DNA from: Rhodospirillaceae bacterium
GTDB lineage: Bacteria; Pseudomonadota; Alphaproteobacteria; UBA8366
DNA length: 64,000 bases
Assembly: GCA_002722095.1 (NCBI GenBank)
Contig: PBKG01000006.1
Span: forward strand, 545,826 to 609,825
Direction: 5' to 3'
The notes under the pieces are model-generated. The model was not told where the DNA came from. It did not search any database and worked only from the letters and a program-made list of their open reading frames with translations. Positions within the stretch are counted from its first letter, which is position 1; every line of letters starts with the position of its first letter. The position numbers were made by a program, and so were the translations under genes. Of this stretch, positions 1 through 9,672 are shown piece after piece.

Positions 1-1079
1 GCGATCCGGACGTTATTCCGCTTTGGTATGGCGAATCCGATGTAAACACGCCGGCCTTTATTTGCGATGCGGCCGCGGCGGCCATGGCCGATGGCGAGAC
101 CTTCTATACCCATAAGCGAGGTCTTCCGGAGCTGCGCGATGCGCTGGCCGGTTATAGCGAGAATATTTATGGGAGCCCCGTGGCGCGGGACCGGATCACC
201 ATCACCTCATCGGGGATGACTGCGATCATGATTGCAATGCAGGTCTTGGTCGATCCGGGCGATCGCGTGGTGCTGGTGGGGCCGGTCTGGCCCAATGCGG
301 CAGCGGCGGTGCGGGTGATGGGTGGGGATGCGCACCAACTTCCGCTCGAATTCGGCAATCACGGATGGCAGCTGGATTTGGAAAAGCTGTTTGCGGCATG
401 TACGGAGAAGACCCGGGCAATATTCATAAACTCGCCGGGCAATCCGACCGGCTGGATGATGCCGGCGGAAGAACAGAAGGCGGTTCTCGAATTTTGCCGG
501 GCGCGCGGTATTTGGGTTATTGCCGACGAGGTTTACGGTCGGATCGTCTATGACCGGGAGTTGGCACCGTCGTTCCTCGAAATCGCCGAACCCGAAGATG
601 CGGTGCTTGCGGTGAATAGTTTTTCGAAAAATTGGGCAATGACCGGTTGGCGACTGGGTTGGTTGACCCATCCCGCGCATTTCGCAAAACCGTTCGCCGA
701 TCTGATTGAATTCAATACCAGCGGTACGCCGGCCTTTTTACAGAAAGCGTGTATTACCGCGCTCGAGGAGGGCGAAGAGGTGGTTGCCGATATGGTGGCG
801 CTTTGTCGCCAAGGACGCGACATTGTCGGCGAGGCGTTAGGCGCTTGGCCCCGAATTCGCTATCGAGCCCCGGACGCAGCATTTTATTCGTTTTTCACCG
901 TCCACGGGATGGAGTGTTCCCTTGAATATGCCAAGGAGCTAGTCGGCGAGGTCGGCGTGGGCTTGGCTCCGGGCACCGCGTTTGGCCCCGAGGGTGAAGG
1001 TTGGCTCAGGCTTTGTTTTGCACGCGATGGCGATGTTCTGCGCCAGGCGATGGACCGGTTGGCAAAGGTATTCGCTTGA
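1..1079 (+). CDS. Pyridoxal-phosphate aminotransferase, class I/II (5' partial)
   Basis: The reading frame is open back to the left edge of the window, so the gene starts outside it; the ATG at 84 is internal. The protein is a fold-type I PLP aminotransferase. Visible signatures are the substrate-loop Tyr in FYTHKRGLPELRDAL, the NSPGNPTGW motif, the DEVYGRIVYD segment (Asp binds the pyridine N, Tyr the PLP oxygen), the Schiff-base Lys in SFSKNWAMTGWRLGW, and the C-terminal Arg in GWLRLCFA that holds the substrate carboxylate. Aspartate/alanine-type aminotransferases share these motifs, so the amino donor cannot be named. It lies 52 bp upstream of an RNA methyltransferase on the same strand. 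Confidence 0.9.
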   Translation, partial: DPDVIPLWYGESDVNTPAFICDAAAAAMADGETFYTHKRGLPELRDALAGYSENIYGSPVARDRITITSSGMTAIMIAMQVLVDPGDRVVLVGPVWPNAAAAVRVMGGDAHQLPLEFGNHGWQLDLEKLFAACTEKTRAIFINSPGNPTGWMMPAEEQKAVLEFCRARGIWVIADEVYGRIVYDRELAPSFLEIAEPEDAVLAVNSFSKNWAMTGWRLGWLTHPAHFAKPFADLIEFNTSGTPAFLQKACITALEEGEEVVADMVALCRQGRDIVGEALGAWPRIRYRAPDAAFYSFFTVHGMECSLEYAKELVGEVGVGLAPGTAFGPEGEGWLRLCFARDGDVLRQAMDRLAKVFA

Positions 1080-1131
1080 TTTCATTCGCGTTTTGCGGGA
1101 CGGTTCGGGCGCAACAGGGAAAAATTCGATT

Positions 1132-1656
1132 ATGCGCGGTTATTTCGGCATAGGTGTCGAGCATATTTCGAAACCGATGAATGTGGGGAACCTTTTCCGT
1201 TCGGCCCACGCCTTCGGTGCGGACTTCGTTTTTGCCATCGCGCCTGCGATAAATCTGAAAGAAATACAAAAATCCGACACGTCGCAGACCGCAAAGCATC
1301 TGCCGCTCTATGAGTTTGCCGAGGTTTCTGAGCTGACTTTGCCGCGCGGCTGCCAGTTGGTCGGCGTTGAACTGCTCGATGAAGCCGCGGAATTGCCCAG
1401 TTTCACTCATCCGGAGCGGGCCGCCTATATTTTGGGCCCTGAAAAGGGCTCCCTGTCACCAGATTTGACGGCGCGCTGCGATCATGTCGTCAAAATTCCG
1501 ACAAAATTCTGCGTCAATGTGGGCGTTGCCGGCGCGGTGTTGATGTATGATCGGCTGATAACCCGGGGCCGGTTTGCGCCGCGGCCCGAGGCGCCCGGTG
1601 GTCCGGTCGAGGAATTGGCGCCCCACATTCACGGTGGCCGGGTTGTGCGCCGATAG
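1132..1656 (+). CDS. TrmH/SpoU-family (SPOUT) RNA 2'-O-methyltransferase
   Basis: 174 residues, the size of a minimal SPOUT domain. Motif 1 (NVGNLFRSAHAFGAD, near residue 20), motif 2 (YILGPEKGSLSPDL, near 103) and motif 3 (KIPTKFCVNVGVAGAVLMYD, near 125) form the knotted SAM-binding site and give the catalytic Arg/Asn set. The family methylates ribose 2'-OH groups in tRNA or rRNA; the target here cannot be read from sequence. The frame stays open upstream to 982, but the family's N-terminus matches the ATG at 1132. Confidence 0.85.
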   Translation: MRGYFGIGVEHISKPMNVGNLFRSAHAFGADFVFAIAPAINLKEIQKSDTSQTAKHLPLYEFAEVSELTLPRGCQLVGVELLDEAAELPSFTHPERAAYILGPEKGSLSPDLTARCDHVVKIPTKFCVNVGVAGAVLMYDRLITRGRFAPRPEAPGGPVEELAPHIHGGRVVRR

Positions 1657-1664
1657 GCCGTAGC

Positions 1665-2210
1665 ATGCGAGGTAATTCTGTGACGCACGCACACAAATTA
1701 TCCATTGTTTTGTTCGCGCTTACCCTAAGCGGGGCGGCCTCGCCGAGTAATGCACAAGATGCGGGTGCGAACCGTCTCGGAACGTTCGGCGATTGGCATG
1801 CGGAAAGCTATTTGGAGAAGAAAGGCAAAAAGACCTGCCTCATGTGGACCAAGCCGCTGAAATCGCGCGGCAAATATCGTAAGCGTGGCGATGTATATAT
1901 GTATGTGACCCATCGGCCGTGGTTAAAAAAGAGCAATGTCGTGAGTTTTCTCGCGGGCTATAACTACAAAAAGGACAGCGAGGCACGGGCGCTTGTCGGC
2001 GGTGCTAAATTCGTTTTGTTTACGGACAAAGACGTCGCCTGGGCGCGTAGCGCGCGGCAAGACAAGGCTCTTGTAGATGCCATGCGGCGCGGTCGCACAA
2101 TGACATTGGATGGTCTTTCGAGCCGTTCGACCCGAACCACCGATATCTACTCGTTGACCGGATTCTCCGCTGCCCACGATGCAATCAACAAGGCGTGCGG
2201 CGTCAAATAG
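1665..2210 (+). CDS. Invasion-associated locus B (IalB) family secreted protein
   Basis: 181 residues with a hydrophobic signal segment (about residues 9-25, [15 protein letters not shown]) followed by Ala-rich cleavage-like sequence. The mature part carries features of the IalB family: an N-terminal [10 protein letters not shown], a central Cys in KKTCLMW and a C-terminal Cys in KACGVK, which probably form a disulfide. IalB proteins are periplasmic or surface proteins of alphaproteobacteria; their role outside Bartonella is poorly known. A GTG at 1680 is an alternative start that leaves the signal peptide intact. It ends 13 bp before rlmN. Confidence 0.75.
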   Translation: MRGNSVTHAHKLSIVLFALTLSGAASPSNAQDAGANRLGTFGDWHAESYLEKKGKKTCLMWTKPLKSRGKYRKRGDVYMYVTHRPWLKKSNVVSFLAGYNYKKDSEARALVGGAKFVLFTDKDVAWARSARQDKALVDAMRRGRTMTLDGLSSRSTRTTDIYSLTGFSAAHDAINKACGVK

Positions 2211-2223
2211 CGCCGAGGGAGAC

Positions 2224-3366
2224 ATGGCGACACCGGCCCCAAATCTTGCTGATTTTACCCGCGCTCCCGAACCCACGGGAGGCTTGCCGTCGTTGGTTGG
2301 GCTCGACAGGTCCGAGCTTGCGGAAGTATTGGCGCCGTTGGGAGTCAAACCGTATCGGGCGCAACAGATTTTCCGCTGGATATACAATCACGGCGTTACG
2401 GATTTCGGTGCAATGTCCAACCTGTCGAAGGATTTGCGTGCCGATCTCGCGACGCGTTTCTCGCTTGCCCGGCCTAAAGTCAGCCAGCATCAGAAATCCG
2501 AAGACGGCACGCAAAAATGGCTGCTGCGCTTCGACGATGCGCAGGAAGCCGAATGCGTTCACATTCCCGAGGCCGATCGCGGAACGCTTTGCGTTTCGAG
2601 CCAGGTCGGCTGCACGCTCACTTGCAGCTTTTGCCATACGGGCACGCAGCGGCTGGTTCGCAACCTGGAGCCGGCCGAGATTCTCAGCCAATTGATGCTG
2701 GCCCGCGATTCCTTCAGCGAGTGGCCGACGCCCCAGCTTGATCGCAAGGTCAGCAATATTGTCATGATGGGGATGGGCGAGCCGCTCTATAACTTCGAGA
2801 ACGTCAAAAAGGCATTGTTGATTGCCATCGATCATGAAGGCCTCAGCATCTCGAAACGCAAAATCACCCTCTCCACGTCCGGTGTGGTGCCGATGATCGA
2901 GAGGGTCGGAAGGGAAATCGGCGTGCAATTGGCGATTTCTCTTCACGCGGTTCGAGACGACCTGCGCGACGAGTTGGTGCCGATCAACAAAAAATGGCCC
3001 ATCGATGAACTTTTGGAGGCCTGCCGTAACTATCCGGGCGGACGCAACGCGCGCCGGGTGACGTTCGAATATGTGATGCTGAAAGGCATCAATGATTCAC
3101 CGGCCGAAGCGCGGGAATTGGTAAGGTTATTGCGCGATATTCCGTCGAAGGTGAACTTGATCCCGTTCAACCCTTGGCCAAGTGCCGCTTACGAATGCTC
3201 GAGCGAATCCGCAATCCATAATTTCAACGAGATCGTTAATGGTGCTGGCATTACGGCACGGGTGCGCCGGCCGCGCGGGCGCGACATCCTCGCCGCGTGC
3301 GGCCAACTCAAAAGCGAGAGTGTGCGTTTGAAGCGGGCCCAGGGTGTTTCCAGACGTCTTCAGTGA
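2224..3366 (+). CDS. rlmN: Dual-specificity RNA methyltransferase RlmN
   Basis: 380-residue radical-SAM enzyme that methylates C2 of A2503 in 23S rRNA and A37 in some tRNAs. The radical-SAM cluster motif [13 protein letters not shown] places ligands at Cys130, Cys134 and Cys137. The [12 protein letters not shown] loop binds SAM. The catalytic Cys that resolves the protein-RNA adduct is in the C-terminal [15 protein letters not shown]. The ATG at 2224 follows GAGGGAGAC and gives the usual length; an in-frame ATG at 2179 would overlap the preceding gene. The stop overlaps the convergent RraA-like gene by 7 bp. Confidence 0.95.
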   Translation: MATPAPNLADFTRAPEPTGGLPSLVGLDRSELAEVLAPLGVKPYRAQQIFRWIYNHGVTDFGAMSNLSKDLRADLATRFSLARPKVSQHQKSEDGTQKWLLRFDDAQEAECVHIPEADRGTLCVSSQVGCTLTCSFCHTGTQRLVRNLEPAEILSQLMLARDSFSEWPTPQLDRKVSNIVMMGMGEPLYNFENVKKALLIAIDHEGLSISKRKITLSTSGVVPMIERVGREIGVQLAISLHAVRDDLRDELVPINKKWPIDELLEACRNYPGGRNARRVTFEYVMLKGINDSPAEARELVRLLRDIPSKVNLIPFNPWPSAAYECSSESAIHNFNEIVNGAGITARVRRPRGRDILAACGQLKSESVRLKRAQGVSRRLQ

Positions 3367-4058
3367 ATATCCGCCGAATCGCCCATCGCCTGTTTTAGGC
3401 GGTCGATCCCGAATCCGTCCTCTTTGCAGGCCGCCAGAATTACCGCTTCCCTTCGGGTCAGCAGATCCGCTGCTTCTGGCACCTCCTTGGCAACCCCGTG
3501 GGGGATTACCACGGCACCGTGTTGGTCCGCGTGAACGAGATCGCCATCCGACACCACCATGCCGCAGACATTCACCTGTTTTTTGAAATCGGTGATGTTG
3601 ACGTGGGCGTGAGAAGGGACCACTTCTGCGGCTAAAAGCTGAAATCCTTCGGCGCAATCGGGCAGATCGCGCATCGATCCATTGGTGACGCAGCCGAGGC
3701 ACCCGAGCGCCTTATGGATATTGGTGTTGACCTCGCCCCAGAACGCCCCGAAGCCCGGTATATCGTCCAGGTCTTGAATCACCGTGATCGCCGGAGCCGG
3801 GCCACCATTTTCCACATAATCGTAATAATCGGCGCGGATCGCCTTCACGTTGGGGCCGGTGTGCGGTTCCATCGACCGGATGGAAGCGGTGCGTGCGTAG
3901 CCGACGATGGCCCCTTTCTCGGGCCGGAGGCAATGCATTGAGCGCACGGTAAATCCGAGTGCGCGCCGCTCAGGTGCGACGATTTCCAGTGCGTTGCAGA
4001 TGGTCGGCGTATCGTATTTGGCCAGCGCATCGAGGTCTTTTTGGCTGAGATCGGACAT
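3360..4058 (-). CDS. RraA-like / HMG-CHA aldolase family protein
   Basis: 232 residues of the RraA / 4-hydroxy-4-methyl-2-oxoglutarate aldolase fold. The core signature [15 protein letters not shown] corresponds to the family G-x-V-T-D-G-x-x-R-D; the catalytic Arg-Asp pair is kept but the Asp after VT is Asn here. The [14 protein letters not shown] segment is also typical. Enzymes of this family cleave oxaloacetate or 4-carboxy-4-hydroxy-2-oxoadipate with Mg2+; others bind RNase E. Nothing nearby says which applies. The ATG at 4058 follows AGGGGAGTCGAA on the minus strand. It is divergent from argG across a 144-bp gap. Confidence 0.7.
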   Translation of the reverse strand: MSDLSQKDLDALAKYDTPTICNALEIVAPERRALGFTVRSMHCLRPEKGAIVGYARTASIRSMEPHTGPNVKAIRADYYDYVENGGPAPAITVIQDLDDIPGFGAFWGEVNTNIHKALGCLGCVTNGSMRDLPDCAEGFQLLAAEVVPSHAHVNITDFKKQVNVCGMVVSDGDLVHADQHGAVVIPHGVAKEVPEAADLLTRREAVILAACKEDGFGIDRLKQAMGDSADIH

Positions 4059-4202
4059 TTCGACTCCCCTTTTTAATATTTGAATGCCGAGAAGTAGCGC
4101 GTGGTGCTGCATTCAGCAATGGGATTGTACCTTGCGGGCGCGGGCGCGATGCCTATACTCCGCGCGCATTCCATGGCAACGGGCAGATTTTGGCGGACGA
4201 TC

Positions 4203-5417
4203 ATGGCGGACAAGGTAAAAAAAGTAGTTCTGGCCTATTCCGGAGGCCTCGACACGTCGGTCATTTTGAAATGGCTGCAGGATCAATATGACTGCGAGGT
4301 GGTGACTTTTACCGCCGATTTGGGTCAGGGCGAGGAAATCGAGCCGGCACGGGCCAAGGCCGAGATGCTGGGCGTCAAGGATATCTATATCGAAGATCTG
4401 CGCGAGGAGTTCGTCGCGGACTATGTATTCCCCATGTTTCGGGCGAATGCGGTCTATGAGGGCATTTATCTGCTCGGGACGTCGATTGCCCGGCCACTGA
4501 TTGCCAAACGGCAGATCGAGATCGCCCGCGAGACCGGTGCCGATGCCGTATCCCACGGTGCCACGGGCAAGGGTAACGACCAGGTTCGGTTCGAGCTCGG
4601 CTATTACGGGTTGGCGCCGGATATCAAGGTTATTTCACCCTGGCGCGAATGGGATTTGAATTCCAGGGAGGCGCTGATCGCCTATGCGGAGAAACACCAA
4701 ATTCCCGTGCCGAAGGATAAGCGGGGCGAGGCGCCTTTTTCGACCGACGCGAATCTTTTGCATATATCAGCGGAAGGCAAAGTGTTGGAGGACCCGGCGA
4801 TCGCCGCCCCGGATTATGTTTATTCGCGGACTGTCGACCCCGTTGATGCGCCGGATGAGGGTGTCGAAGTCGAGATTGCCTTCGAAAAGGGCGATGCAGT
4901 TTCCGTCGATGGGGAAAGTCTTTCCCCGGCAGCGCTCCTGACCCGGCTTAATGAACTGGCCGGCGCACACGGTGTCGGGCGTGTCGATCTGGTCGAAAAC
5001 AGGTTCGTTGGAATGAAATCCCGCGGTATTTACGAAACGCCGGGCGGAACCGTGCTCCTCGCGGCCCATCGGGCAATCGAGTCGATTACGCTCGACCGGG
5101 GTGCGGCGCATCTGAAAGACGAGCTAATGCCGCGTTATGCAGAGCTGATCTATAACGGGTTCTGGTTTTCGCCCGAGCGCGAAATGTTGCAGGCGGCGAT
5201 CGATAAGAGCCAGGAGAACGTCACCGGCAATGTTCGGCTTAAACTATATAAGGGCAATGTGATGACTCTCGGCCGCGAGAGCGCGCACAGTCTATATAGC
5301 GAAGCCCATGTGACCTTCGAAGAGGACGAGGTTTACGATCAACGGGACGCGGAAGGCTTTATCAAGCTGAATGCGCTCCGGCTTCGGCTCGGGGCAAAGA
5401 ATCGCAGCGAAAATTGA
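4203..5417 (+). CDS. argG: Argininosuccinate synthase
   Basis: 404 residues, the standard length. It joins citrulline and aspartate with ATP in arginine biosynthesis. The N-terminal [16 protein letters not shown] is the ATP-pyrophosphatase P-loop, followed by the conserved [24 protein letters not shown] and [12 protein letters not shown] blocks. The ATG at 4203 is chosen because [15 protein letters not shown] matches the family's start; the frame is open to 4101. It stands alone, with the divergent RraA-like gene upstream and the convergent ATPase gene 4 bp downstream. Confidence 0.97.
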   Translation: MADKVKKVVLAYSGGLDTSVILKWLQDQYDCEVVTFTADLGQGEEIEPARAKAEMLGVKDIYIEDLREEFVADYVFPMFRANAVYEGIYLLGTSIARPLIAKRQIEIARETGADAVSHGATGKGNDQVRFELGYYGLAPDIKVISPWREWDLNSREALIAYAEKHQIPVPKDKRGEAPFSTDANLLHISAEGKVLEDPAIAAPDYVYSRTVDPVDAPDEGVEVEIAFEKGDAVSVDGESLSPAALLTRLNELAGAHGVGRVDLVENRFVGMKSRGIYETPGGTVLLAAHRAIESITLDRGAAHLKDELMPRYAELIYNGFWFSPEREMLQAAIDKSQENVTGNVRLKLYKGNVMTLGRESAHSLYSEAHVTFEEDEVYDQRDAEGFIKLNALRLRLGAKNRSEN

Positions 5418-5421
5418 GCGG

Positions 5422-6816
5422 TTAAAAAACCGGCCAATCGAGCGCGGCCTGACGGCCCATCTCCCAGCAATAAAGTGCCGCCGGCGTGAAACGAACCTCG
5501 ACGCCGTCGAATTCGGTCGCTGCCGACAGACTTTGGGTGAATATCTCCACATAGGGTTCGGGTCCGAGTGCTTCCGGTGGGAAGTTTGCAAGGCGGGCAT
5601 AACCGTCGAGCTGGGTTTCTTCGGTGGCGGCCCAATCGAGGTAGAAATAGGCGCGCGATTTGTTGCGACTGGGGCCGGTAAGCGCAATAAACGGAACTTC
5701 CCGTCTTTTCCACAGCCCGTAATAAAGCTCGGTGCCGGCAGGGCGCAGTAGGGCGGCGGCGAGAATCGCCGATTCCACCAGCCGGGTAGCCTCGGCTCCC
5801 TCACCCACGGGGCCGAATAGCGCCGCATGGGCCGACGGATCTGTGAGGTAAAGTTTGAATTTGCGCGCCCTAGCGTAGGGTCCGGTCATTGGATCGAACT
5901 TGTCCAAGCGTTGCAGTTGGTAGGTGGCGCCGAGGAAGTCGAGATATTTTCGTATAGTGTTTTTTGCGACCCCGCCCAGCTCGGCCAAATGTTCGATGCT
6001 GATTTCCTCACCTGAATTATGCGCCAGTATTTGAAAGATGCGCTGGAGTTCCTGAGGATTGTTGATGCCGAAAAGTATCGGCAGGTATTGACGGAGCACG
6101 CCATCGAGGTAGGCCTGTCGGCCTGGATAGATTGCATCGAGTGATCGGTGGCCGCTAAAAGCGGCTTCGGGCATGCCGCCAAAATTAAGATATTCGACAA
6201 AGGCCTGGTTGATTTGGGCCATCGATGCAACGGCGATGGCGTTCTGTTCGTCGTCGAAACGAATTTGTGCCCCGTCCGCCGCTTCACGAAACTGCATAAA
6301 TTCGAAAAATGTTACCGGCGGCATATGAATGCGCTCGAAACTGGGCGGTGCCAGAATAGGCGGCGCGGCGCTGGTCGCGGTCACGCGAGCGGTCGGGTAC
6401 CGATGCGAGGTTTCTTCGAGCAAAATTTCCCATTCAGGAAGGCAATGGGTATCGTCGATCAGCAACACGGGTCGTGGCGTCGTCTCGCTTCCCCTATTGG
6501 TCATGAACCGTTCGATGGTTGTGGAAAAGAAGGTATCGTCGTTGAGGAGTGAATCCCCCCTGAGGATTAGAAGATCATGGGGCTCGGTCCCGTTGGTGAG
6601 GGCGTCGGCGGCGATCTGGCGAAGCAGGATAGATTTTCCAGAACGGCGGGGGCCTGTGATGAGGGTTGGCAAACCGTTAGCGCTTCGCGCTTGTGCCTTT
6701 GCTAAGCAGGCGCGCTGACGAAAGCCGCTCGTCTGAATGACGTCCGCTCCCGCTTCCCACCAGGGGTTGTCGGCTGCTAGGCGGCTGTCGAGATCGGCAA
6801 TTTCAATGGCACGCAT
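5422..6816 (-). CDS. AAA-family ATPase with C-terminal DUF4143-like domain
   Basis: 464 residues. Walker A is GPRRSGKS at 55-62 and Walker B PVLLIDD near 116-122; Ser/Ala residues near 145 fit sensor 1. A winged-helix-like part follows (EEISIEHLAELGGVAKNTI near 275), then the C-terminal part seen in AAA_14/DUF4143 ATPases, with NFGGMPEA near 212. These proteins are widespread, often horizontally spread, and mostly of unknown role. The gene stands alone between argG and a very AT-rich spacer. The ATPase call is firm; the biological role is not known. Confidence 0.75.
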   Translation of the reverse strand: MRAIEIADLDSRLAADNPWWEAGADVIQTSGFRQRACLAKAQARSANGLPTLITGPRRSGKSILLRQIAADALTNGTEPHDLLILRGDSLLNDDTFFSTTIERFMTNRGSETTPRPVLLIDDTHCLPEWEILLEETSHRYPTARVTATSAAPPILAPPSFERIHMPPVTFFEFMQFREAADGAQIRFDDEQNAIAVASMAQINQAFVEYLNFGGMPEAAFSGHRSLDAIYPGRQAYLDGVLRQYLPILFGINNPQELQRIFQILAHNSGEEISIEHLAELGGVAKNTIRKYLDFLGATYQLQRLDKFDPMTGPYARARKFKLYLTDPSAHAALFGPVGEGAEATRLVESAILAAALLRPAGTELYYGLWKRREVPFIALTGPSRNKSRAYFYLDWAATEETQLDGYARLANFPPEALGPEPYVEIFTQSLSAATEFDGVEVRFTPAALYCWEMGRQAALDWPVF

Positions 6817-6981
6817 GGGTCAATTTGCCCAAAAAAACTAATTTAAACTCCCTAAACGGCACATATACTACAATAGTTCTAATTTAGATCATACAAATAA
6901 TCCTAATTTAATAATTGTAATAAAATTATTGGATTTAGGCCCATAGCGACAGGGCTCCTCAAGCATGATAGACCTCTGATC
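6817..6981. promoter_or_regulatory. AT-rich divergent intergenic region with repeated CTAATTTA boxes
   Basis: This spacer separates the divergent ATPase and DUF3253 genes and is far richer in A+T than its surroundings, especially 6831-6935. It holds three copies of CTAATTTA (6838-6845, 6879-6886, 6903-6910) and an inverted repeat AATAATT / AATTATT (6910-6916 and 6924-6930, 7-nt loop). It is probably the divergent promoter, and the repeats could be binding sites; this is inference. Confidence 0.4.
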
Positions 6982-7305
6982 ATGAACGATGCTGTGCCCA
7001 AGCCCCCACCACCTGAATTGGACCCGATTGCGCAAGCAATACTCGATTTCCTCTGTTTGCAAGAGCCTCCGGCGGATGTGAAACCGATCGAAGTCGCGAA
7101 ATTTGTCGCTACGAAACGTGCCCGTCGTGCAGCCTCGCCGAATTTGTGGCGGCGTTATTTGCCGGCCGTCCGCCAACAAGGAAAATTTCTTGCTCGGCAG
7201 GGCCGAATTCTGATTATCCATCGCGGTCAACCCGCTGATCCGAACAGTGTCAAAGGGCTGGTGCGCTATCGATTGGTCGAGACCGACGCGAAAGTTGATG
7301 CCTGA
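6982..7305 (+). CDS. DUF3253 domain protein
   Basis: 107 residues. The pattern DPIAQAILDFL, then IEVAKFV, NLWRRYLPAVRQQGKFLARQG and HRGQPADPNSVKGLVRYRL, matches the DUF3253 family of small winged-helix-like proteins of unknown function. A proline-rich stretch (PKPPPPELDP) leads in. The stop overlaps the start of the downstream MFS gene by 8 bp, so the two are probably co-translated. Confidence 0.7.
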   Translation: MNDAVPKPPPPELDPIAQAILDFLCLQEPPADVKPIEVAKFVATKRARRAASPNLWRRYLPAVRQQGKFLARQGRILIIHRGQPADPNSVKGLVRYRLVETDAKVDA

Positions 7306-8461
7306 CCGCGGTTGGTTGCGCCTCGCCATTGGCGGTGGAATGGCCATGTTGTTGGCAATGGGCCTCGGCCGATTTTCCTATACGGCCATGGTGCCGCTTT
7401 TGATCGAAGGTGGATGGCTAAGCGAGGCCGAGGCGGGCTATGTGGGCGGCGTCAACCTTGCCGGTTTTTTATTGGGTGCCCTGGCGACAGAATGGTTGCG
7501 GCGGCGGATCGCCCTGACGGTCATTCTGCGGATGGCGATATTGGCGGCAGCGATAGGGTTGTTGGCGTCGGCGCTTGAAATTGGATTTTGGTGGCTTGCT
7601 TTCTGGCGTGGTCTTCTGGGCGTCACCGTTGGTATCGTTATGGTGTTGGGCCTTGCAGTAACTACAGCTGTAACGCCGGAAACGGACCGGCCGCTTGGGA
7701 CCGCAGTCATATTTTCCGGCGTCGGGTGCGGGATTTTTCTGTCCGGCACGTTGGTGCCCTGGCTGGCACAGAACGGAATTCTCGCCGCCTGGTTTGGCGT
7801 CGCAATATTGGGTCTGTTCGCTGCGGCAGGCGCGATGTGGGGCTGGCGCGATTTGGGTGCGGTACCGTTTTCGGAACATCATCCGGATGATGCGCCTTCC
7901 GTCACTCAACCGGCTTGGTGCAGGTTGCTTTTGGCGCATGCCTGTTTCTCGATCGGCTTGATTCCACACACGATTTACTGGGTCGATTTCATCGCGCGCG
8001 AGCTCGGCCAGGGCCTTTCGGTCGCCGGTGCCTATTGGAGCGGTGCCGGTGTGTGTGCGGTTGTGGGGCCAATTGCCGGGTTTTTTCTGGCACGCAAAAT
8101 TGGGACGCCATGGGCGCTGGTTATCGCATTTGCAGCTCTCGCCGCAGGGATTGCCGCCCCCGGTTTTGACGGCGCGGTTCCAATTTTAGTTCTCTCCAGC
8201 ATCATATTCGGTGCTCAACCGGGTCTCTCGGCACTTATCGCCGCACGGGCCCGCGATATCGGTCACGCCTCGGCCATGCCGCGATTGATGCGGCAGATGA
8301 TTTTGATCAATGGAGCTGGCGCAGCGATCGCCGGTCTCGCTTTTCCGGCTCTGTTCGAGGCGGTCGACAGCTACCGCTCGCTATTCTGGATTGCGGGCGG
8401 CGTGATGGGTTTGGGGGCGTTGCTGGCGGTCCCATGGCCGAACTTAGCCAGTCGGCATTGA
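7298..8461 (+). CDS. MFS transporter, YbfB/YjiJ family
   Basis: 387 residues, almost entirely hydrophobic, about 12 transmembrane helices. The opening GGGMAMLLAMGLGRFSYTAM and LSEAEAGYVGGVNLAGFLLG are characteristic of the YbfB/YjiJ branch of the major facilitator superfamily, whose substrates are largely unknown. The ATG at 7298 (ATGCCTGA) overlaps the stop of the DUF3253 gene; the frame extends upstream to 7247 but would run far into that gene. It converges on folD with 2 bp between stops. Confidence 0.85.
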   Translation: MPDRGWLRLAIGGGMAMLLAMGLGRFSYTAMVPLLIEGGWLSEAEAGYVGGVNLAGFLLGALATEWLRRRIALTVILRMAILAAAIGLLASALEIGFWWLAFWRGLLGVTVGIVMVLGLAVTTAVTPETDRPLGTAVIFSGVGCGIFLSGTLVPWLAQNGILAAWFGVAILGLFAAAGAMWGWRDLGAVPFSEHHPDDAPSVTQPAWCRLLLAHACFSIGLIPHTIYWVDFIARELGQGLSVAGAYWSGAGVCAVVGPIAGFFLARKIGTPWALVIAFAALAAGIAAPGFDGAVPILVLSSIIFGAQPGLSALIAARARDIGHASAMPRLMRQMILINGAGAAIAGLAFPALFEAVDSYRSLFWIAGGVMGLGALLAVPWPNLASRH

Positions 8462-8463
8462 GC

Positions 8464-9356
8464 TTACATTGCCGGCTCGTCGACACCGGCAATGCGGCAT
8501 GCGGCGGTTACCGTATTGCGAAGCAGGCAGGCAATTGTCATCGGCCCGACCCCGCCGGGAACGGGCGTAATCGCTCCGGCAATCTCCTTCGCCGCGGCAA
8601 AATCCACATCGCCCACAAGGCGGAATTTCCCTGGCTCCTCTTCCTTGGGGACCCGATTGATACCCACGTCGATCACGGTTGCGCCCGGTTTTACCCAGTC
8701 GCCTTTGATCATTTGCGGTTGGCCGACGGCAGCAACCAGAATATCGGCGCTGCGGCATAATCCCGGTAAATCTTGGGTGCGCGAATGAGCGACGGTGACG
8801 GTGCAGCTTTCGCGCAATAACAGAGCCGCCATCGGTTTTCCGACGATGTTCGAGCGCCCTACGATGACCGCATTCTTGCCGGAAAGGTCGCCAAGCTGAT
8901 CTTTCAGCATCATCAGACACCCAAGTGGGGTGCAGGGCACCATTCCGTCGACGCCGGTGGAGAGACGTCCCACGTTGATGGTGTGAAAACCGTCCGCGTC
9001 CTGTCCGGGTCGATACTGTCGATGACCTTTTCCGAATCGATATGGTCCGGAAGCGGCAATTGCACCAGAATTCCATGCACGGCGGGGTCTTGATTGAGCC
9101 GATCGATCAATGCCAACAACTCGGCTTCCGACGTTTCCGCATCCAGCGTGTGATCGAAACTGGCCATACCGGCCTCGACGGTCTGTTTCTTTTTGTTCCT
9201 GACATAGACTTGGCTCGCCGGATCTTCGCCGACCAGAACGACCGCTAAGCCCGGCGTCAAATCATGTTTCGATTTCACTTCAGCTACTGCGTTGGCGACG
9301 CGGCCTCGCAGTGCTTCGGCAAACGCTTTACCATCGATGATCGTTGCCTCAGCCAT
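8464..9356 (-). pseudogene. folD: folD, methylenetetrahydrofolate dehydrogenase/cyclohydrolase, with an apparent 1-nt frameshift
   Basis: Two overlapping frames encode the two halves of FolD, which interconverts 5,10-methylene-, methenyl- and 10-formyl-tetrahydrofolate. The N-terminal half has the catalytic Lys motif YVRNKKKQ and ILVQLPLP; the C-terminal half has [17 protein letters not shown], the NADP-binding [12 protein letters not shown] and [11 protein letters not shown]. The break is near 9002: the coding strand reads GACAGGACGCGGAC where GACAAGGACGCGGAC would restore the family's DKDADGFH. One base is missing, giving a shifted DRTRTVF and an early stop. All flanking motifs are intact, so a sequencing or assembly error is as likely as real decay. 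ATG at 9356; overlaps the DUF167 gene by 8 bp. Confidence 0.85.
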
Positions 9357-9621
9357 GGGCACCCTCAAGGAAATATTTCAAATGAGATCGCAGCCGATCC
9401 GGTGCGGCGGCTATATGGACAGTTTTCCGTCGCTCGGTCACCCCTTTGATGATGGAAATGTAGGACCTGGCGATTTTCCAGCGTTTTGAGAGCAAAAACA
9501 CCAACGCAGCGTTGGCTTTCTCGTTATCTGGCGGAGCGGGGACGGCGATTTTTAACTCCGAGTCGCCATTCGTATCAGGCATGACGTCGACGATTCGCCC
9601 GGACGATACCCCCAGCTGCAC
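9349..9621 (-). CDS. DUF167 (YggU) family protein
   Basis: About 90 residues of the small DUF167/YggU fold; the core [21 protein letters not shown] followed by [13 protein letters not shown] is diagnostic. Function is unknown, though it commonly follows yggT, as here. The start is uncertain: GTG at 9621 is the only good start codon, but in-frame family-like sequence ([12 protein letters not shown]) continues upstream to the yggT stop at 9673, with only CTG or ATT codons available. It lies between yggT and folD on the minus strand and overlaps folD. Confidence 0.75.
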   Translation of the reverse strand: MQLGVSSGRIVDVMPDTNGDSELKIAVPAPPDNEKANAALVFLLSKRWKIARSYISIIKGVTERRKTVHIAAAPDRLRSHLKYFLEGAHG

Positions 9622-9672
9622 CCGAACAATCAGGCTAACAACGCCGGCATAGTTTCTGAGCAGGCCAACCGG

